64,000 nt of DNA from Vibrio harveyi NBRC 15634 = ATCC 14126 = KCTC 12724. GTDB taxonomy: Bacteria > Pseudomonadota > Gammaproteobacteria > Enterobacterales > Vibrionaceae. Shown here one piece after another: positions 47,960-57,380 of this stretch; within the stretch, counting starts at the first letter, position 1, and the number at the start of each line of letters is the position of its first letter. The position numbers were made by a program, and so were the translations under genes. The stretch is taken from assembly GCF_001591145.1 (NCBI RefSeq), contig NZ_BCUF01000003.1, positions 124,001 to 188,000 on the forward strand, in the 5' to 3' direction. The notes beneath the pieces were generated by a model. That model had not been told where the DNA came from. It worked only from the letters and a program-made list of their open reading frames with translations, and ran no database searches.

Positions 47960-48907
47960 ATGAGCAAAAAACTCACCATTCTTGATATCGCGAAACTGGC
48001 TGGCGTGGGCAAGTCGACGGTCAGTCGTGTGCTTACCAATGATCCCAAGGTAAAACCGCAAACGCGTGAGAAGGTAGAGCAAATCATTCGTGAATCAGGT
48101 TATGTGCCCTCAAAATCGGCTCAGTCGATGCGTGGCGGCAGCCAAAAGGTGATCGGTGTGATCATCTCTCGTCTGGATTCGCCATCAGAGAACCGCGCCG
48201 TTGGTACCATGCTCAACGCTTTGTACTCGGCAGGGTATGACGTGGTGATCATGGAGAGCCAGTTCGATCGCGATAAAACCAATGAACATTTGGATGTGCT
48301 CAAACGTCGCAATGTCGATGGCGTGATCGTGTTTGGTTTTACTGGGTGTGATGAACAAGCTTTGGCGGATTGGGGCAATCGCATTGTCGTGATCGCGATG
48401 GACACGCAAATGGTTTCCTCGATCAACTACGATAACCAAGGCGTTATCGATATGGCGCTCTCCCACCTGGAACAACAATCTATTTCTCGTATTGCCTACA
48501 TTGGTGTTGATCCAGAAGACCGCACTACAGGTCTCGCTCGCCTTAATGCTTACCAAGCTTGGTGTGAGAAAAAGCGCATCGAACCATGTTTTAAAACTGG
48601 CAAGCTTAGCCACGAAAGTGCGTATCAGCTGGTGGATCACGTTCTTCAATCCGATACACAAGCCATTGTTTGTGCCAGTGATACCATCGCTCTAGGTGTG
48701 ATTAAACGTCTGCAAGAAGTGGGACGTGAAGATGTGGTGGTTACCGGTGTCGGTGGTAACGAATTACTTTCTTTTCTCTTCCCGAATGTCTTCAGCGTAG
48801 ATCCAGGCTACTCTCATGCTGGTGAAAAATCCGCTAACATGCTGATTAATCAATTAAATGGTGATGAGTCTGTGGTGCATTTTACCCAGCAGCCTATCCG
48901 TCGTTAA
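47960..48907 (+). CDS. treR: Trehalose operon repressor TreR (LacI family)
   Basis: 315 residues, the TreR length. Helix-turn-helix at about 5-28 (LTILDIAKLAGVGKSTVSRVL; shown as a family block) and hinge near 50, then a periplasmic-binding-like effector domain that in E. coli binds trehalose 6-phosphate. It lies directly before treB, which has two palindromic operators in its promoter region. Confidence 0.94.
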   Translation: MSKKLTILDIAKLAGVGKSTVSRVLTNDPKVKPQTREKVEQIIRESGYVPSKSAQSMRGGSQKVIGVIISRLDSPSENRAVGTMLNALYSAGYDVVIMESQFDRDKTNEHLDVLKRRNVDGVIVFGFTGCDEQALADWGNRIVVIAMDTQMVSSINYDNQGVIDMALSHLEQQSISRIAYIGVDPEDRTTGLARLNAYQAWCEKKRIEPCFKTGKLSHESAYQLVDHVLQSDTQAIVCASDTIALGVIKRLQEVGREDVVVTGVGGNELLSFLFPNVFSVDPGYSHAGEKSANMLINQLNGDESVVHFTQQPIRR

Positions 48908-48937
48908 TCCTCCTTTCGATGATCTGCTCTAAAATTA

Positions 48938-49036
48938 TACTGTGATCATTCTCAATTAATGGGACTGTTCCCATTTTGTTTTTGAATGCGAAATGGCAAT
49001 ATTAAAATTATCGGGTGGGAATGTTCCCATTATAAA
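48938..49036 (+). promoter_or_regulatory. treBC promoter with two TreR operators and a CRP-like site
   Basis: -35 TTATCG (49008-49013), 17-bp spacer, -10 TATAAA (49031-49036). Operator 1, ATGGGACTGTTCCCAT (48959-48974), and operator 2, GTGGGAATGTTCCCAT (49015-49030), differ in two bases and are centred 56 bp apart. Operator 2 fills the spacer. TGTGA-N6-TCAAT at 48941-48956 is a likely CRP site for glucose repression. Confidence 0.8.
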
Positions 49037-49082
49037 AATAAAACGATGAATTGAATGTATCCAATACAGGGTGGACAAAGTT

Positions 49083-50507
49083 ATGAGTAAGATTGCGCGT
49101 CAAGATGTACAGCGTCTTATTGAGCTGGTCGGGGGATCGGACAATATTGCCAGTGTAAGCCATTGCTTAACTCGCTTGCGTTTCGTGTTGAATGACACTG
49201 ACAAAGCCGATACAAAACAGTTAGATGCACTGCCTATGGTGAAGGGCTGCTTTACCAATGCCGGTCAATTTCAGGTCGTTATCGGCACTGAAGTTGATGA
49301 GGTTTACAAAGTACTGATAGAGCTTAGCGGCAAAAGTGAATCGAGCAAAGATGAATCTAAGAACGCTGCTCGTCAAAACATGAACATCGTTGAGCGTGGT
49401 ATTTCCCACCTTGCTGAAATCTTTGTACCACTGCTACCAGCGATCATCACCGGTGGTTTGATTCTTGGTTTCCGTAACGTGATCGGCGACATCAAGATGT
49501 TTGATGGTCAAACGCTAACGGAAATCAGCCAGTTTTGGGCAACGGTACACTCTTTCCTGTGGCTAATTGGTGAGGCGATCTTCTTCTTCCTACCGGTTGG
49601 CGTGTGTTGGTCGACAGTGAAAAAGCTTGGCGGTACTCCGATTCTGGGTATCACATTGGGCGTGACTCTGGTTTCGCCACAGTTAATGAACGCCTATTTA
49701 ATTGGTAAGCAAGTGCCTGAAGTATGGGACTTTGGCTTATTCGCCATCGAGAAAGTGGGCTATCAAGCGCAAGTGATTCCAGCGATGCTTGCTGGTATGG
49801 CTCTGGCGTTTATTGAAACCAACTTAAAACGCATCATTCCTTCTTACCTCTACCTAGTGGTCGTGCCGTTTGTCTCTATCATCGTGTCTGTGATTCTTGC
49901 GCACTCTATCATTGGTCCATTTGGTCGTATGTTGGGTGACGGCGTTGCTTTCGCAGCAAAAGCAGCCATGACGGGTGACTTCGCAATGATTGGCTCAACC
50001 ATCTTCGGTTTCCTATATGCGCCATTGGTAATTACCGGTATTCACCACACCACTAACGCGGTTGATCTTCAACTGATGCAAGAGCTAGGTGGCACGCCAA
50101 TTTGGCCTTTGATTGCACTTTCAAATATTGCTCAAGCGTCTGCAGTAGTCGGCATCATTATCATCAGTAAAAAACATGGTGAGCGTGATATCTCGGTGCC
50201 TGCGGCTATCTCTGCTTACCTTGGTGTGACTGAGCCAGCGATGTACGGCATCAACTTGAAATACAAATTCCCAATGCTGAGCGCGATGATCGGTAGTGCG
50301 ATTGCCGCTGCTATCTGTGGTAGTGCAGGTGTGATGGCTAACGGCATCGGTGTGGGCGGTTTGCCGGGCATCTTGTCTATCCAACCGCAGTTCTGGGGCG
50401 TATTTGCTCTGGCGATGTTGGTGGCGATTGTCGTCCCAGTAGCGCTGACGCTTGTGTTGTATAAACGCGCACAGATGAAAGGCGAGTTAGAAACCGCTAA
50501 CGCGTAA
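49083..50507 (+). CDS. treB: Trehalose-specific PTS enzyme IIBC
   Basis: 474 residues. The IIB domain has the phosphorylated C28 in SHCLTRLRF; a linker (about 85-100) leads to the IIC domain with about ten membrane segments and GITEPAMYGINL-type block (VTEPAMYGIN). There is no IIA domain, so it should use the glucose IIA (Crr). Start at ATG 49083 with AGGGTGG eight bases upstream, not the earlier GTG. It imports trehalose as trehalose 6-phosphate. Confidence 0.95.
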   Translation: MSKIARQDVQRLIELVGGSDNIASVSHCLTRLRFVLNDTDKADTKQLDALPMVKGCFTNAGQFQVVIGTEVDEVYKVLIELSGKSESSKDESKNAARQNMNIVERGISHLAEIFVPLLPAIITGGLILGFRNVIGDIKMFDGQTLTEISQFWATVHSFLWLIGEAIFFFLPVGVCWSTVKKLGGTPILGITLGVTLVSPQLMNAYLIGKQVPEVWDFGLFAIEKVGYQAQVIPAMLAGMALAFIETNLKRIIPSYLYLVVVPFVSIIVSVILAHSIIGPFGRMLGDGVAFAAKAAMTGDFAMIGSTIFGFLYAPLVITGIHHTTNAVDLQLMQELGGTPIWPLIALSNIAQASAVVGIIIISKKHGERDISVPAAISAYLGVTEPAMYGINLKYKFPMLSAMIGSAIAAAICGSAGVMANGIGVGGLPGILSIQPQFWGVFALAMLVAIVVPVALTLVLYKRAQMKGELETANA

Positions 50508-50515
50508 TTCAAACT

Positions 50516-50537
50516 GAGGCAGTGATTTGGCTGCCTC
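50516..50537 (+). repeat. Hairpin between treB and treC
   Basis: Arms GAGGCAG / CTGCCTC with an eight-base loop and no direct T-run. It may weaken read-through or protect the treB end in the 93-bp spacer. Confidence 0.5.
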
Positions 50538-50600
50538 GTTTATCTCCTCTATTTTTTTAAGATTTTTAAGTTTCCGTTTAATGGTAAGTGAGCGTTAGAA

Positions 50601-52286
50601 ATGGCAATGACCAAGCATGATGAGAGCTGGTGGAAAACCGCAACCATCTACCAAATTTACCCAAAAAGCTTTTGTGACAGTGGAAGTAAAGGCACGGGCG
50701 ATATTAAAGGGATCATTTCTAAGCTGGATTATCTAAAACACCTTGGTGTGGATGCGATTTGGCTGACGCCGGTTTATCAATCACCAATGATCGACAACGG
50801 TTATGACATTTCCGATTACTATGCGATCAACCCAGATTTCGGCACCATGCAAGATTTCGATACCCTGTTGGCTGAGGCTCACCAGCTGGGTATTCGAATC
50901 ATCATGGATATCGTGGTGAATCATACTTCGACAGAACACAAGTGGTTCCAATCGGCATTGGGTGATAAAAACAGCCCATACCGTGATTACTACATCTGGA
51001 AAGATCCGGTTGATGGCGCAGAGCCAAACAACTGGCAATCTAAGTTTGGTGGCAACGCTTGGGCGTTGGATGAAAAAACGGGTCAGTACTATTTGCACCT
51101 TTTTGCTAAAGAGCAAGCGGACCTAAACTGGGAAAACCCGGTAGTGCGTGAAGAAGTCAAAGAAGTCATTGGCTTCTGGGCAGAGAAAGGTGTGGATGGT
51201 TTTCGTCTAGATGTCATCAACCTGATTTCCAAGCAACAAGATTTTCCAAGTGATGATATTGGTGATGGTCGCCGTTTCTACACTGACGGCCCTCGCGTAC
51301 ATGAATATCTTCAAGAGATCAGCGAAGCTGTGTTCCAAAAGTACGGTAGCGTGACGGTGGGTGAAATGTCTTCCACCACGCTAGAGCATTGTCAGCAGTA
51401 TTCAGCGCAAGATGGCAAAGAGCTATCAATGGTGTTCAACTTCCACCACCTAAAAGTTGATTACCCAAATGGTGATAAGTGGACGAAAGCGCCGTTTGAT
51501 TTCATCCAACTGAAACAGATCTTCAACCATTGGCAAACTGGTTTAAATGGCAAAGGGTGGGGTGCGCTATTTTGGTGTAACCACGACCAACCACGCGTTG
51601 TGAGCCGATTAGGTAACGACGAACAATACCGTGTTGAATCTGCCAAAATGCTTGCGGCATCGGTACACATGATGCAAGGCACACCTTATGTTTATCAAGG
51701 TGAAGAGATCGGCATGACCAACCCGGGTTACACCGAAATCAGCCAATATCGAGATGTTGAAAGCACGAACATGTACGACATCATGGTCAATCGCGATGAC
51801 GTATCTCACGACGATATGATGGCGATTTTGGCGCAGAAATCGCGTGATAATTCACGTACCCCAATGCAATGGAACAGCGCGAAACATGCGGGTTTTACTG
51901 AAGGCACGCCGTGGCTAGAGGTGGCTCAGAACTATTCTGCAATCAACGCGGAAGCCGCGATTGCTGATTTGAACTCGGTGTTCTACTTCTACAAACGTCT
52001 GATTGAACTGCGTAAACAGGTTCCGGTGATCACTGATGGTCGTTACGAGGACCTGTTGCCTGAGCACAAACGTATTTTTGCTTACGCACGTCAGAACGAT
52101 AAGCAAACGCTACTATGTATCAACAACTACTACGGTGAAGAAGCGGAGTGTGTACTACCAGATCGTTTTGATATGAGTAAAGCCAAGAACCTGCTTTCCA
52201 ACTATCAAAATGCGACCAGCGCGATTGCTTCTAGTCATCAGGTATTGCGTCCTTACGAAACTCGCATCTTGCTGATTGAAGAGTAA
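50601..52286 (+). CDS. treC: Trehalose-6-phosphate hydrolase
   Basis: 561 residues. A GH13 enzyme that cuts trehalose 6-phosphate to glucose and glucose 6-phosphate in the cytoplasm. Catalytic blocks: DGFRLDVINLIS (nucleophile Asp near 204), VGEMSSTT (acid/base Glu) and NHDQPR (stabilising Asp). IYQIYPKSF and IMDIVVNHTS are present. Second gene of treBC. An ATG two codons on is possible. Confidence 0.96.
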   Translation: MAMTKHDESWWKTATIYQIYPKSFCDSGSKGTGDIKGIISKLDYLKHLGVDAIWLTPVYQSPMIDNGYDISDYYAINPDFGTMQDFDTLLAEAHQLGIRIIMDIVVNHTSTEHKWFQSALGDKNSPYRDYYIWKDPVDGAEPNNWQSKFGGNAWALDEKTGQYYLHLFAKEQADLNWENPVVREEVKEVIGFWAEKGVDGFRLDVINLISKQQDFPSDDIGDGRRFYTDGPRVHEYLQEISEAVFQKYGSVTVGEMSSTTLEHCQQYSAQDGKELSMVFNFHHLKVDYPNGDKWTKAPFDFIQLKQIFNHWQTGLNGKGWGALFWCNHDQPRVVSRLGNDEQYRVESAKMLAASVHMMQGTPYVYQGEEIGMTNPGYTEISQYRDVESTNMYDIMVNRDDVSHDDMMAILAQKSRDNSRTPMQWNSAKHAGFTEGTPWLEVAQNYSAINAEAAIADLNSVFYFYKRLIELRKQVPVITDGRYEDLLPEHKRIFAYARQNDKQTLLCINNYYGEEAECVLPDRFDMSKAKNLLSNYQNATSAIASSHQVLRPYETRILLIEE

Positions 52287-52321
52287 AAATTAAGCTTCCC
52301 CTAAGGATTTCGGTCCTAAAA

Positions 52322-52352
52322 AAAAGGCTTTGGAGTGCTCCCCAAAGCCTTT
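52322..52352. terminator. Bidirectional terminator
   Basis: The stem AAAGGCTTTGG / CCAAAGCCTTT, flanked by A/T runs, between treC and the convergent lipoprotein gene. Confidence 0.88.
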
Positions 52353-52384
52353 GCTTTTTATCTAAATAAGATTTGATGGCTGAA

Positions 52385-53284
52385 TTAAGCTTTTTCGATC
52401 TTATTCAAAGTTACTTTCGTTTCTCTCACTTGAATCTGTTCACTCTTTAGCAGTTCTACTTGCTCAATGAATCCTAGAGTTGGGTTAAACCAGCGTTCAG
52501 CAGAACTCTCAAACTCTTTTGAATCGATCAATTCCATACCGTCACATACAAGGTTATAAGTATTTTTCTCGGTTAGGTATGCCGCTTCAACCGATTTACC
52601 GGAGACATTAAACGTCTTACGGGCACCTGTTTCCCCAACTTGTTGGCTCCAAGTGGTTTTACACTGAGCGTTATCAGCTAACGCGTTTACCCAAGGATTA
52701 TCATCAAAGGAATCAAGCATGCGTTTCACTTGCTCTCCTGACAAATCTACGATTACAGATACAAGATGTTTGCTGATATTAATGTTTGGATCCTTCTCTT
52801 TCACCGTTGACCCCTCTAACCGAAATAGAGGACTGCTGTTCATCATCATGACGTTGGATAGAGAGTCAATGAGATAAAGGTCGGTAACTTCATGCAGCGC
52901 ACCGTCAATACCAGCGAAGTAAATGGTATTATCTTCTTGCTCGCTACTGTCTAGGTAGAACTGTGTAATGCCGTTGTTTTCCAGAAGTTGGATAACGGGA
53001 ATAAAAGGGTCATCTTGCTGGGTGTCGCGTAGTCGGTCGATGAGCTTTTGAACAGCCATTGGCTCAAAGCTTATCGTTATAGGTTCGCCCTGTTGACCGT
53101 CAGCAGAAGTGACGTAGTGAAGCTTTGTACTTGCTTCAGGTTTGAAAGATGAGTTTTGGATTGGGTAGTCGAAGCTTGATTGTGGACCTTTGCTTTCGCT
53201 TGTAGAACCAGAAGAAGAACCGCCCCCTCCACAGCCGTAAAGTGCGATCGTAGCTGCTGCGAGAAGCGTCATTTTTTTAAGCAT
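52385..53284 (-). CDS. Lipoprotein of unknown function
   Basis: 299 residues; family not recognised. Signal peptide with a lipobox near LYGCGGGG, then a Gly/Ser-rich linker (about 18-36) that would hold the globular part off the membrane. The body (about 45-299) has mixed alpha/beta composition, two cysteines in the second half (QCKTTW and LVCDG) that could form a disulfide, and no membrane segment. It lies 131 bp downstream of a membrane-bound regulator on the same strand, so it may be its target or partner; this is inference. Confidence 0.75.
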   Translation of the reverse strand: MLKKMTLLAAATIALYGCGGGGSSSGSTSESKGPQSSFDYPIQNSSFKPEASTKLHYVTSADGQQGEPITISFEPMAVQKLIDRLRDTQQDDPFIPVIQLLENNGITQFYLDSSEQEDNTIYFAGIDGALHEVTDLYLIDSLSNVMMMNSSPLFRLEGSTVKEKDPNINISKHLVSVIVDLSGEQVKRMLDSFDDNPWVNALADNAQCKTTWSQQVGETGARKTFNVSGKSVEAAYLTEKNTYNLVCDGMELIDSKEFESSAERWFNPTLGFIEQVELLKSEQIQVRETKVTLNKIEKA

Positions 53285-53415
53285 GAGTTTACATTCCTAA
53301 TTTTAGAAGGCTGATAAATCGAGCCGTTATTTGAATGTCGCCATGCTAAGTTTTGAGTGAGAAAAAGGGCAAAAAACAAAAACTAATAGAGTTAAATGAA
53401 AGCTTAATTTTATAT

Positions 53416-54942
53416 TTAGGTCTTTGTTTTTTCTGGGTTAATGTCTTCTTCGATATTGGTGCAGTATTCTTCAATTAATGCCTTCCAGCGCATCACAATT
53501 TCCTTTTCCTTAATACTGACACGCAACTTCTTCCAAGGCTGTAAGCAGGTTTCTTTCGATTCCGGCTGAGACAAACGACTGAATAACTCTTCAGAAGGCA
53601 TAACACGTAAAAGAGCTACGAGCGATTCCATGTAATTTAAGCGGAACTGGTCAAGCTTATTTTGCTTGTAGGCAATATGAGATACAAAAGTGTAAATCAG
53701 GGCATTCTGAATTAATGAGTCTCCCGCCGGTGTCGTCAATAAGGTTTTCGCCTTATCGAGATTGCCGAGTTTGTAATTGAGGATACCCATCCATAAGTTA
53801 AGCTCATCGGGTAAGGCATCGAACTCGGACTGTACTTGATAAAGAAACCCTTCGAGTTTAGTTTGATTTTGTTCGTACAACGCGAGATGGCGAGCTATCG
53901 TGATGGCAGTAAACTCATCCATGTTTTTAATACCATCCATTGAGAATTGCTCATCCAATAACATCTTCTCGTGTGCATCGGTTAACTGCCAATTGCTCTG
54001 AGAAGGTGCAGGCAAATTAAAGTATTGAGCGATATCTGCATGCATACGAAAGATATCTGATTGTAGATGGCTGATACGGAGCTCGTATTGATTACGAAAC
54101 GCCAATTTTCCCGTCGCTGGGTAAATTAGGTTCATTTGCGCTTTGAGTCCCCCTTCTGTGGAATCATCTTTTAGCTCAATGTTGAGCTGATAATCGCTGG
54201 TTTGCATGTTTCGTGCGCCAGGGAAATAAGGGGTCTCATTAATTGGGTCGAGAAAGTAGCTCGGCGCATCTTGGTTAGCGATATCGGTATAAGGATACTC
54301 GACTTGTTGCTGCAACAAGATCGCTTTCACTAGAGTTCGGTACTCACGAGCAGTGGTGCCTATAGCATCAACACGGTTCAGCAATAACTCTACTTTAGGG
54401 ATTAAGAGTTGGTTTCGAGTTTGCTGAGTTGAAATGCCTTGCTGCTGCCACAGCGTCACCCCAAGCCCAATACTCATTAGCGCAAGTGCGGCGCATAAGC
54501 CATAAACAAGTTTGAATTTGTGAGACGCAGGGGCAAGGTTGCTCTTAGCAGGTTCTTTGGTTTGCTGAGCCTTCTGGGCTGGAGGTAGCAATTGAATATT
54601 GGCTGGATTAAGGAAGTAACCTTTACGTGGGTAGGTGACCAACAATTTGGCTGCATCGTACTCCGGCAAGTGTTCTTGAAGCAAAGCTCTGAGTGTACTG
54701 ATTCGGTTGGTTAGGACATTCTTTGAAATGAACTTACTTTGCCAAATGGTCTCGATGATAGTTTCAGCAGAGAGTGGGTGTCCAACACTGGTGAGTAACA
54801 GTTCCAGTAACTCGACGGTACGCGGCTCAAGATCGATACTGACTGCTTGTTTATGCAGAGTTTGAGTCTCTGGATTGTAGATAAGCTCGCCAATAGCAAT
54901 CTGACTTTTGGTTTGTTTGGCTTGTTGTAGAAAGTCTCGCAT
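53416..54942 (-). CDS. Membrane-bound ToxR/CadC-like transcriptional regulator
   Basis: 508 residues. A cytoplasmic winged-helix DNA-binding domain (about 15-110: LEPRTVELLELL, LSAETIIETIW, TNRISTLRALL, YPRKGYFL), a Pro/Gln/Ala linker, one membrane segment (VYGLCAALALMSIGLGVTLW, about 150-170) and a periplasmic C-terminal domain of about 330 residues with TPR-like helices. This is the layout of CadC and ToxR, but the sensor domain is not one I recognise. The start is taken as ATG 54942: the ORF reaches a TTG at 54996, but that lies upstream of the predicted -10 and inside an inverted repeat. Confidence 0.85.
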   Translation of the reverse strand: MRDFLQQAKQTKSQIAIGELIYNPETQTLHKQAVSIDLEPRTVELLELLLTSVGHPLSAETIIETIWQSKFISKNVLTNRISTLRALLQEHLPEYDAAKLLVTYPRKGYFLNPANIQLLPPAQKAQQTKEPAKSNLAPASHKFKLVYGLCAALALMSIGLGVTLWQQQGISTQQTRNQLLIPKVELLLNRVDAIGTTAREYRTLVKAILLQQQVEYPYTDIANQDAPSYFLDPINETPYFPGARNMQTSDYQLNIELKDDSTEGGLKAQMNLIYPATGKLAFRNQYELRISHLQSDIFRMHADIAQYFNLPAPSQSNWQLTDAHEKMLLDEQFSMDGIKNMDEFTAITIARHLALYEQNQTKLEGFLYQVQSEFDALPDELNLWMGILNYKLGNLDKAKTLLTTPAGDSLIQNALIYTFVSHIAYKQNKLDQFRLNYMESLVALLRVMPSEELFSRLSQPESKETCLQPWKKLRVSIKEKEIVMRWKALIEEYCTNIEEDINPEKTKT

Positions 54943-54973
54943 ACCATCATGAGTGATTAGTGAATGGCGAGAT

Positions 54974-55019
54974 ATTATATAGTCATTGGAGCGCAAAATC
55001 TTATAAATTGCGCTCCAAT
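54974..55019 (-). promoter_or_regulatory. Regulator promoter with 12-bp inverted repeat
   Basis: On the minus strand a perfect -10 TATAAT (54974-54979) follows an inverted repeat ATTGGAGCGCAA / TTGCGCTCCAAT (54985-54996 and 55008-55019, 11-base spacer) that covers the -35 area. Likely an operator, perhaps for autoregulation. As RNA from the upstream YitT gene it could also form a hairpin. Confidence 0.55.
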
Positions 55020-55032
55020 CATCATGGAAAGG

Positions 55033-55635
55033 CTATGAACCGTAGCTCACCGAATAGCGATGCGGTTTATGGTTCATCGCAAGCACGAGGTTCAGTGCGA
55101 AGGCTCCAAGTATCGACAACCCAATAACCCAAGGTGTGACGAAGAAGAAAGACGCAAACAAGATACATGCGTCAATTGCCATCTGGGATTTACCTACAGA
55201 AATACCGAACTTATCTTGGATGAATAAGCACAATACGTTAAAGCCGCCCAAGCTTGAACGATGACGGAATAGGATCAACATACCCAAGCCCATCAGCAAG
55301 CCACCCGCTACCGCGCAGTAAATTTCGTTGATTGATTCCAATGAAATCAGTAAATACAGGTGATCAGCAAAGATAGAAACCAAAGCGCCAGAAATTGCAC
55401 TGTTAATGGCAAAGTGACGACCGAAGCGTTTCCATGCGAGCAAGTAAAAAGGACAGTTGGCTAAAAAGTAAAGCACACCAAACGTAAAAGGTGTAAATTG
55501 GCTAATAAGCAGAGCCAATCCGGTTGTGCCTCCGGTTAAGAGGTTCGCGGATTGGAGAAAGAAAACGCCTTGAGCTACCAAAAAGGTACCTGTAAGAATT
55601 GCCATCCAGTCTTCTTTTCTTGAGTGTTTTTCCAT
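55033..55635 (-). CDS. YitT family membrane protein
   Basis: 200 residues with five to six membrane segments. Family blocks LLTGGTTGLALLIS, GGLLMGLGMLILFRHRSSLGGFNVL (ends cited) and DKFGISVGKSQMAIDA. The function of YitT proteins is unknown; a transport role is often supposed. 90 bp upstream of the regulator gene on the same strand. Confidence 0.85.
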   Translation of the reverse strand: MEKHSRKEDWMAILTGTFLVAQGVFFLQSANLLTGGTTGLALLISQFTPFTFGVLYFLANCPFYLLAWKRFGRHFAINSAISGALVSIFADHLYLLISLESINEIYCAVAGGLLMGLGMLILFRHRSSLGGFNVLCLFIQDKFGISVGKSQMAIDACILFASFFFVTPWVIGLSILGAFALNLVLAMNHKPHRYSVSYGS

Positions 55636-55982
55636 CTAATATGCAGTCGTTTGTGATAATTCGGGCGTGCATAGTAGTAAAAAGATGATCTTTTCGGTAG
55701 CTAGAGGGTAAAATTTGCGGTAAACCTATGTAATTGTTGTTTTACAGGGTGTAAAGCACAAAATTGACAGTCAGGGAATCATGGTTAAACGATTGCAACA
55801 TCGTCATGATATTTCTTGCTTGTCACCATGAAAAAACTGCATGAGAAAAATTGTAAATTTCTCTTTATGACCTAGATCAAATTATGTAGAATGCGCGCCA
55901 TTAGGTCGACGAAAACGTTTGCGTTAGGTCGTTATTCAGTTTTTTTGCAACTTTCAGTACCAATCTGAGTCAGGAGATACAG
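55636..55982 (+). promoter_or_regulatory. glyA promoter region with PurR box
   Basis: ACGAAAACGTTTGCGT at 55909-55924 matches the PurR operator at 15 of 16 bases. A -10 TAGAAT at 55887-55892 precedes it, with a weak -35 about 16 bp upstream. CAGGAGAT ends just before the glyA ATG. The rest of the spacer shows nothing further. Confidence 0.8.
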
Positions 55983-57233
55983 ATGCTTAAGCGTGATATG
56001 AACATCGCAGATTACGATGCGGAACTGTTCGCAGCTATCCAGGAAGAGACTCTTCGCCAGGAAGAACACATTGAACTTATCGCTTCTGAAAACTACACAA
56101 GTCCACGTGTAATGGAAGCTCAAGGTTCTCAGCTAACGAACAAATACGCTGAAGGCTACCCAGGCAAGCGTTACTACGGCGGTTGTGAGTACGTAGATAA
56201 AGCTGAAGCACTAGCAATCGATCGTGCATGCCAACTATTTGGTTGTGAGTACGCGAACGTACAGCCTCACTCAGGTTCTCAAGCAAACAGCGCAGTTTAC
56301 ATGGCGCTTCTAAACCCAGGCGACACAGTTCTAGGTATGAGCCTAGCGCACGGTGGTCACCTAACTCACGGTTCACCAGTAAACTTCTCTGGTAAGCACT
56401 ACAACGTTATTCCTTACGGTATCGACGAAGCAGGTCAAATCAACTACGACGAGATGGAACAGCTAGCGCTTGAGCACAAGCCTAAGATGATCATCGGTGG
56501 TTTTTCTGCTTACTCGCAAATCGTTGATTGGAAACGCATGCGTGAAATCGCAGACAAAGTTGATGCTTACCTATTCGTAGACATGGCGCACGTTGCTGGT
56601 CTAATCGCAGCAGGCGAGTACCCGACTCCAGTTCCACACGCTCACGTTGTGACAACAACGACGCACAAAACGCTAGCGGGTCCTCGTGGCGGTCTTATCC
56701 TTTCTAACGAAGGTGAAGAGCTGTACAAGAAGCTGAACTCAGCAGTATTCCCTGGCGGTCAAGGTGGTCCTCTAATGCACGTTATCGCTGGTAAAGCTGT
56801 AGCGTTCAAAGAAGCGATGGAGCCTGAATTCAAAGCTTACCAAGCTAACGTAGTGAAAAACGCGAAAGCAATGGTTGGTCAATTCCAAGAGCGTGGCTAC
56901 AAGATCGTTTCTAACGGTACAGAGAACCACCTATTCCTAGTTGACCTAATCGACAAAGACATTACAGGTAAAGATGCAGATGCAGCACTAGGTGCAGCAA
57001 ACATCACAGTAAACAAGAACTCGGTTCCAAACGACCCACGCAGCCCATTCGTAACGTCTGGTATCCGTGTTGGTACGCCAGCAATTACTCGCCGCGGCTT
57101 CACTGAAGATGACGCGAAAGAGCTAGCAAACTGGATGTGTGACGTTCTAGATAACATCGGCAACGAGGAAGTTATCGAAGCGACGAAGCAGAAAGTTCTA
57201 GAGATCTGCAAGCGTCTACCAGTTTACGCATAG
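55983..57233 (+). CDS. glyA: Serine hydroxymethyltransferase
   Basis: 416 residues. Converts serine and tetrahydrofolate to glycine and methylene-tetrahydrofolate, the main one-carbon source for purines. The pyridoxal-phosphate lysine is in [25 protein letters not shown] and [12 protein letters not shown] are also seen. Codon use is strongly biased toward highly expressed codons. A PurR box upstream and GcvA/GcvB elsewhere in the window link glycine and purine control. Confidence 0.97.
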   Translation: MLKRDMNIADYDAELFAAIQEETLRQEEHIELIASENYTSPRVMEAQGSQLTNKYAEGYPGKRYYGGCEYVDKAEALAIDRACQLFGCEYANVQPHSGSQANSAVYMALLNPGDTVLGMSLAHGGHLTHGSPVNFSGKHYNVIPYGIDEAGQINYDEMEQLALEHKPKMIIGGFSAYSQIVDWKRMREIADKVDAYLFVDMAHVAGLIAAGEYPTPVPHAHVVTTTTHKTLAGPRGGLILSNEGEELYKKLNSAVFPGGQGGPLMHVIAGKAVAFKEAMEPEFKAYQANVVKNAKAMVGQFQERGYKIVSNGTENHLFLVDLIDKDITGKDADAALGAANITVNKNSVPNDPRSPFVTSGIRVGTPAITRRGFTEDDAKELANWMCDVLDNIGNEEVIEATKQKVLEICKRLPVYA

Positions 57234-57319
57234 TTCTCTGTGTAAATTCGCTTTCTTTGCAAAGTAGTACAGGCTGACTCGTTCTACTTCTGCGATTCAG
57301 TGTGATAATTTGATTGATG

Positions 57320-57350
57320 AAAGGTCCTCGTTTGAGGACCTTTTTGTTTT
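57320..57350 (+). terminator. Terminator of glyA
   Basis: The stem AAAGGTCCTC / GAGGACCTTT with loop gttt, then T. Confidence 0.9.
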
Positions 57351-57380
57351 TCTAGCGTATGGAAATATCAGCTTAGGCTT

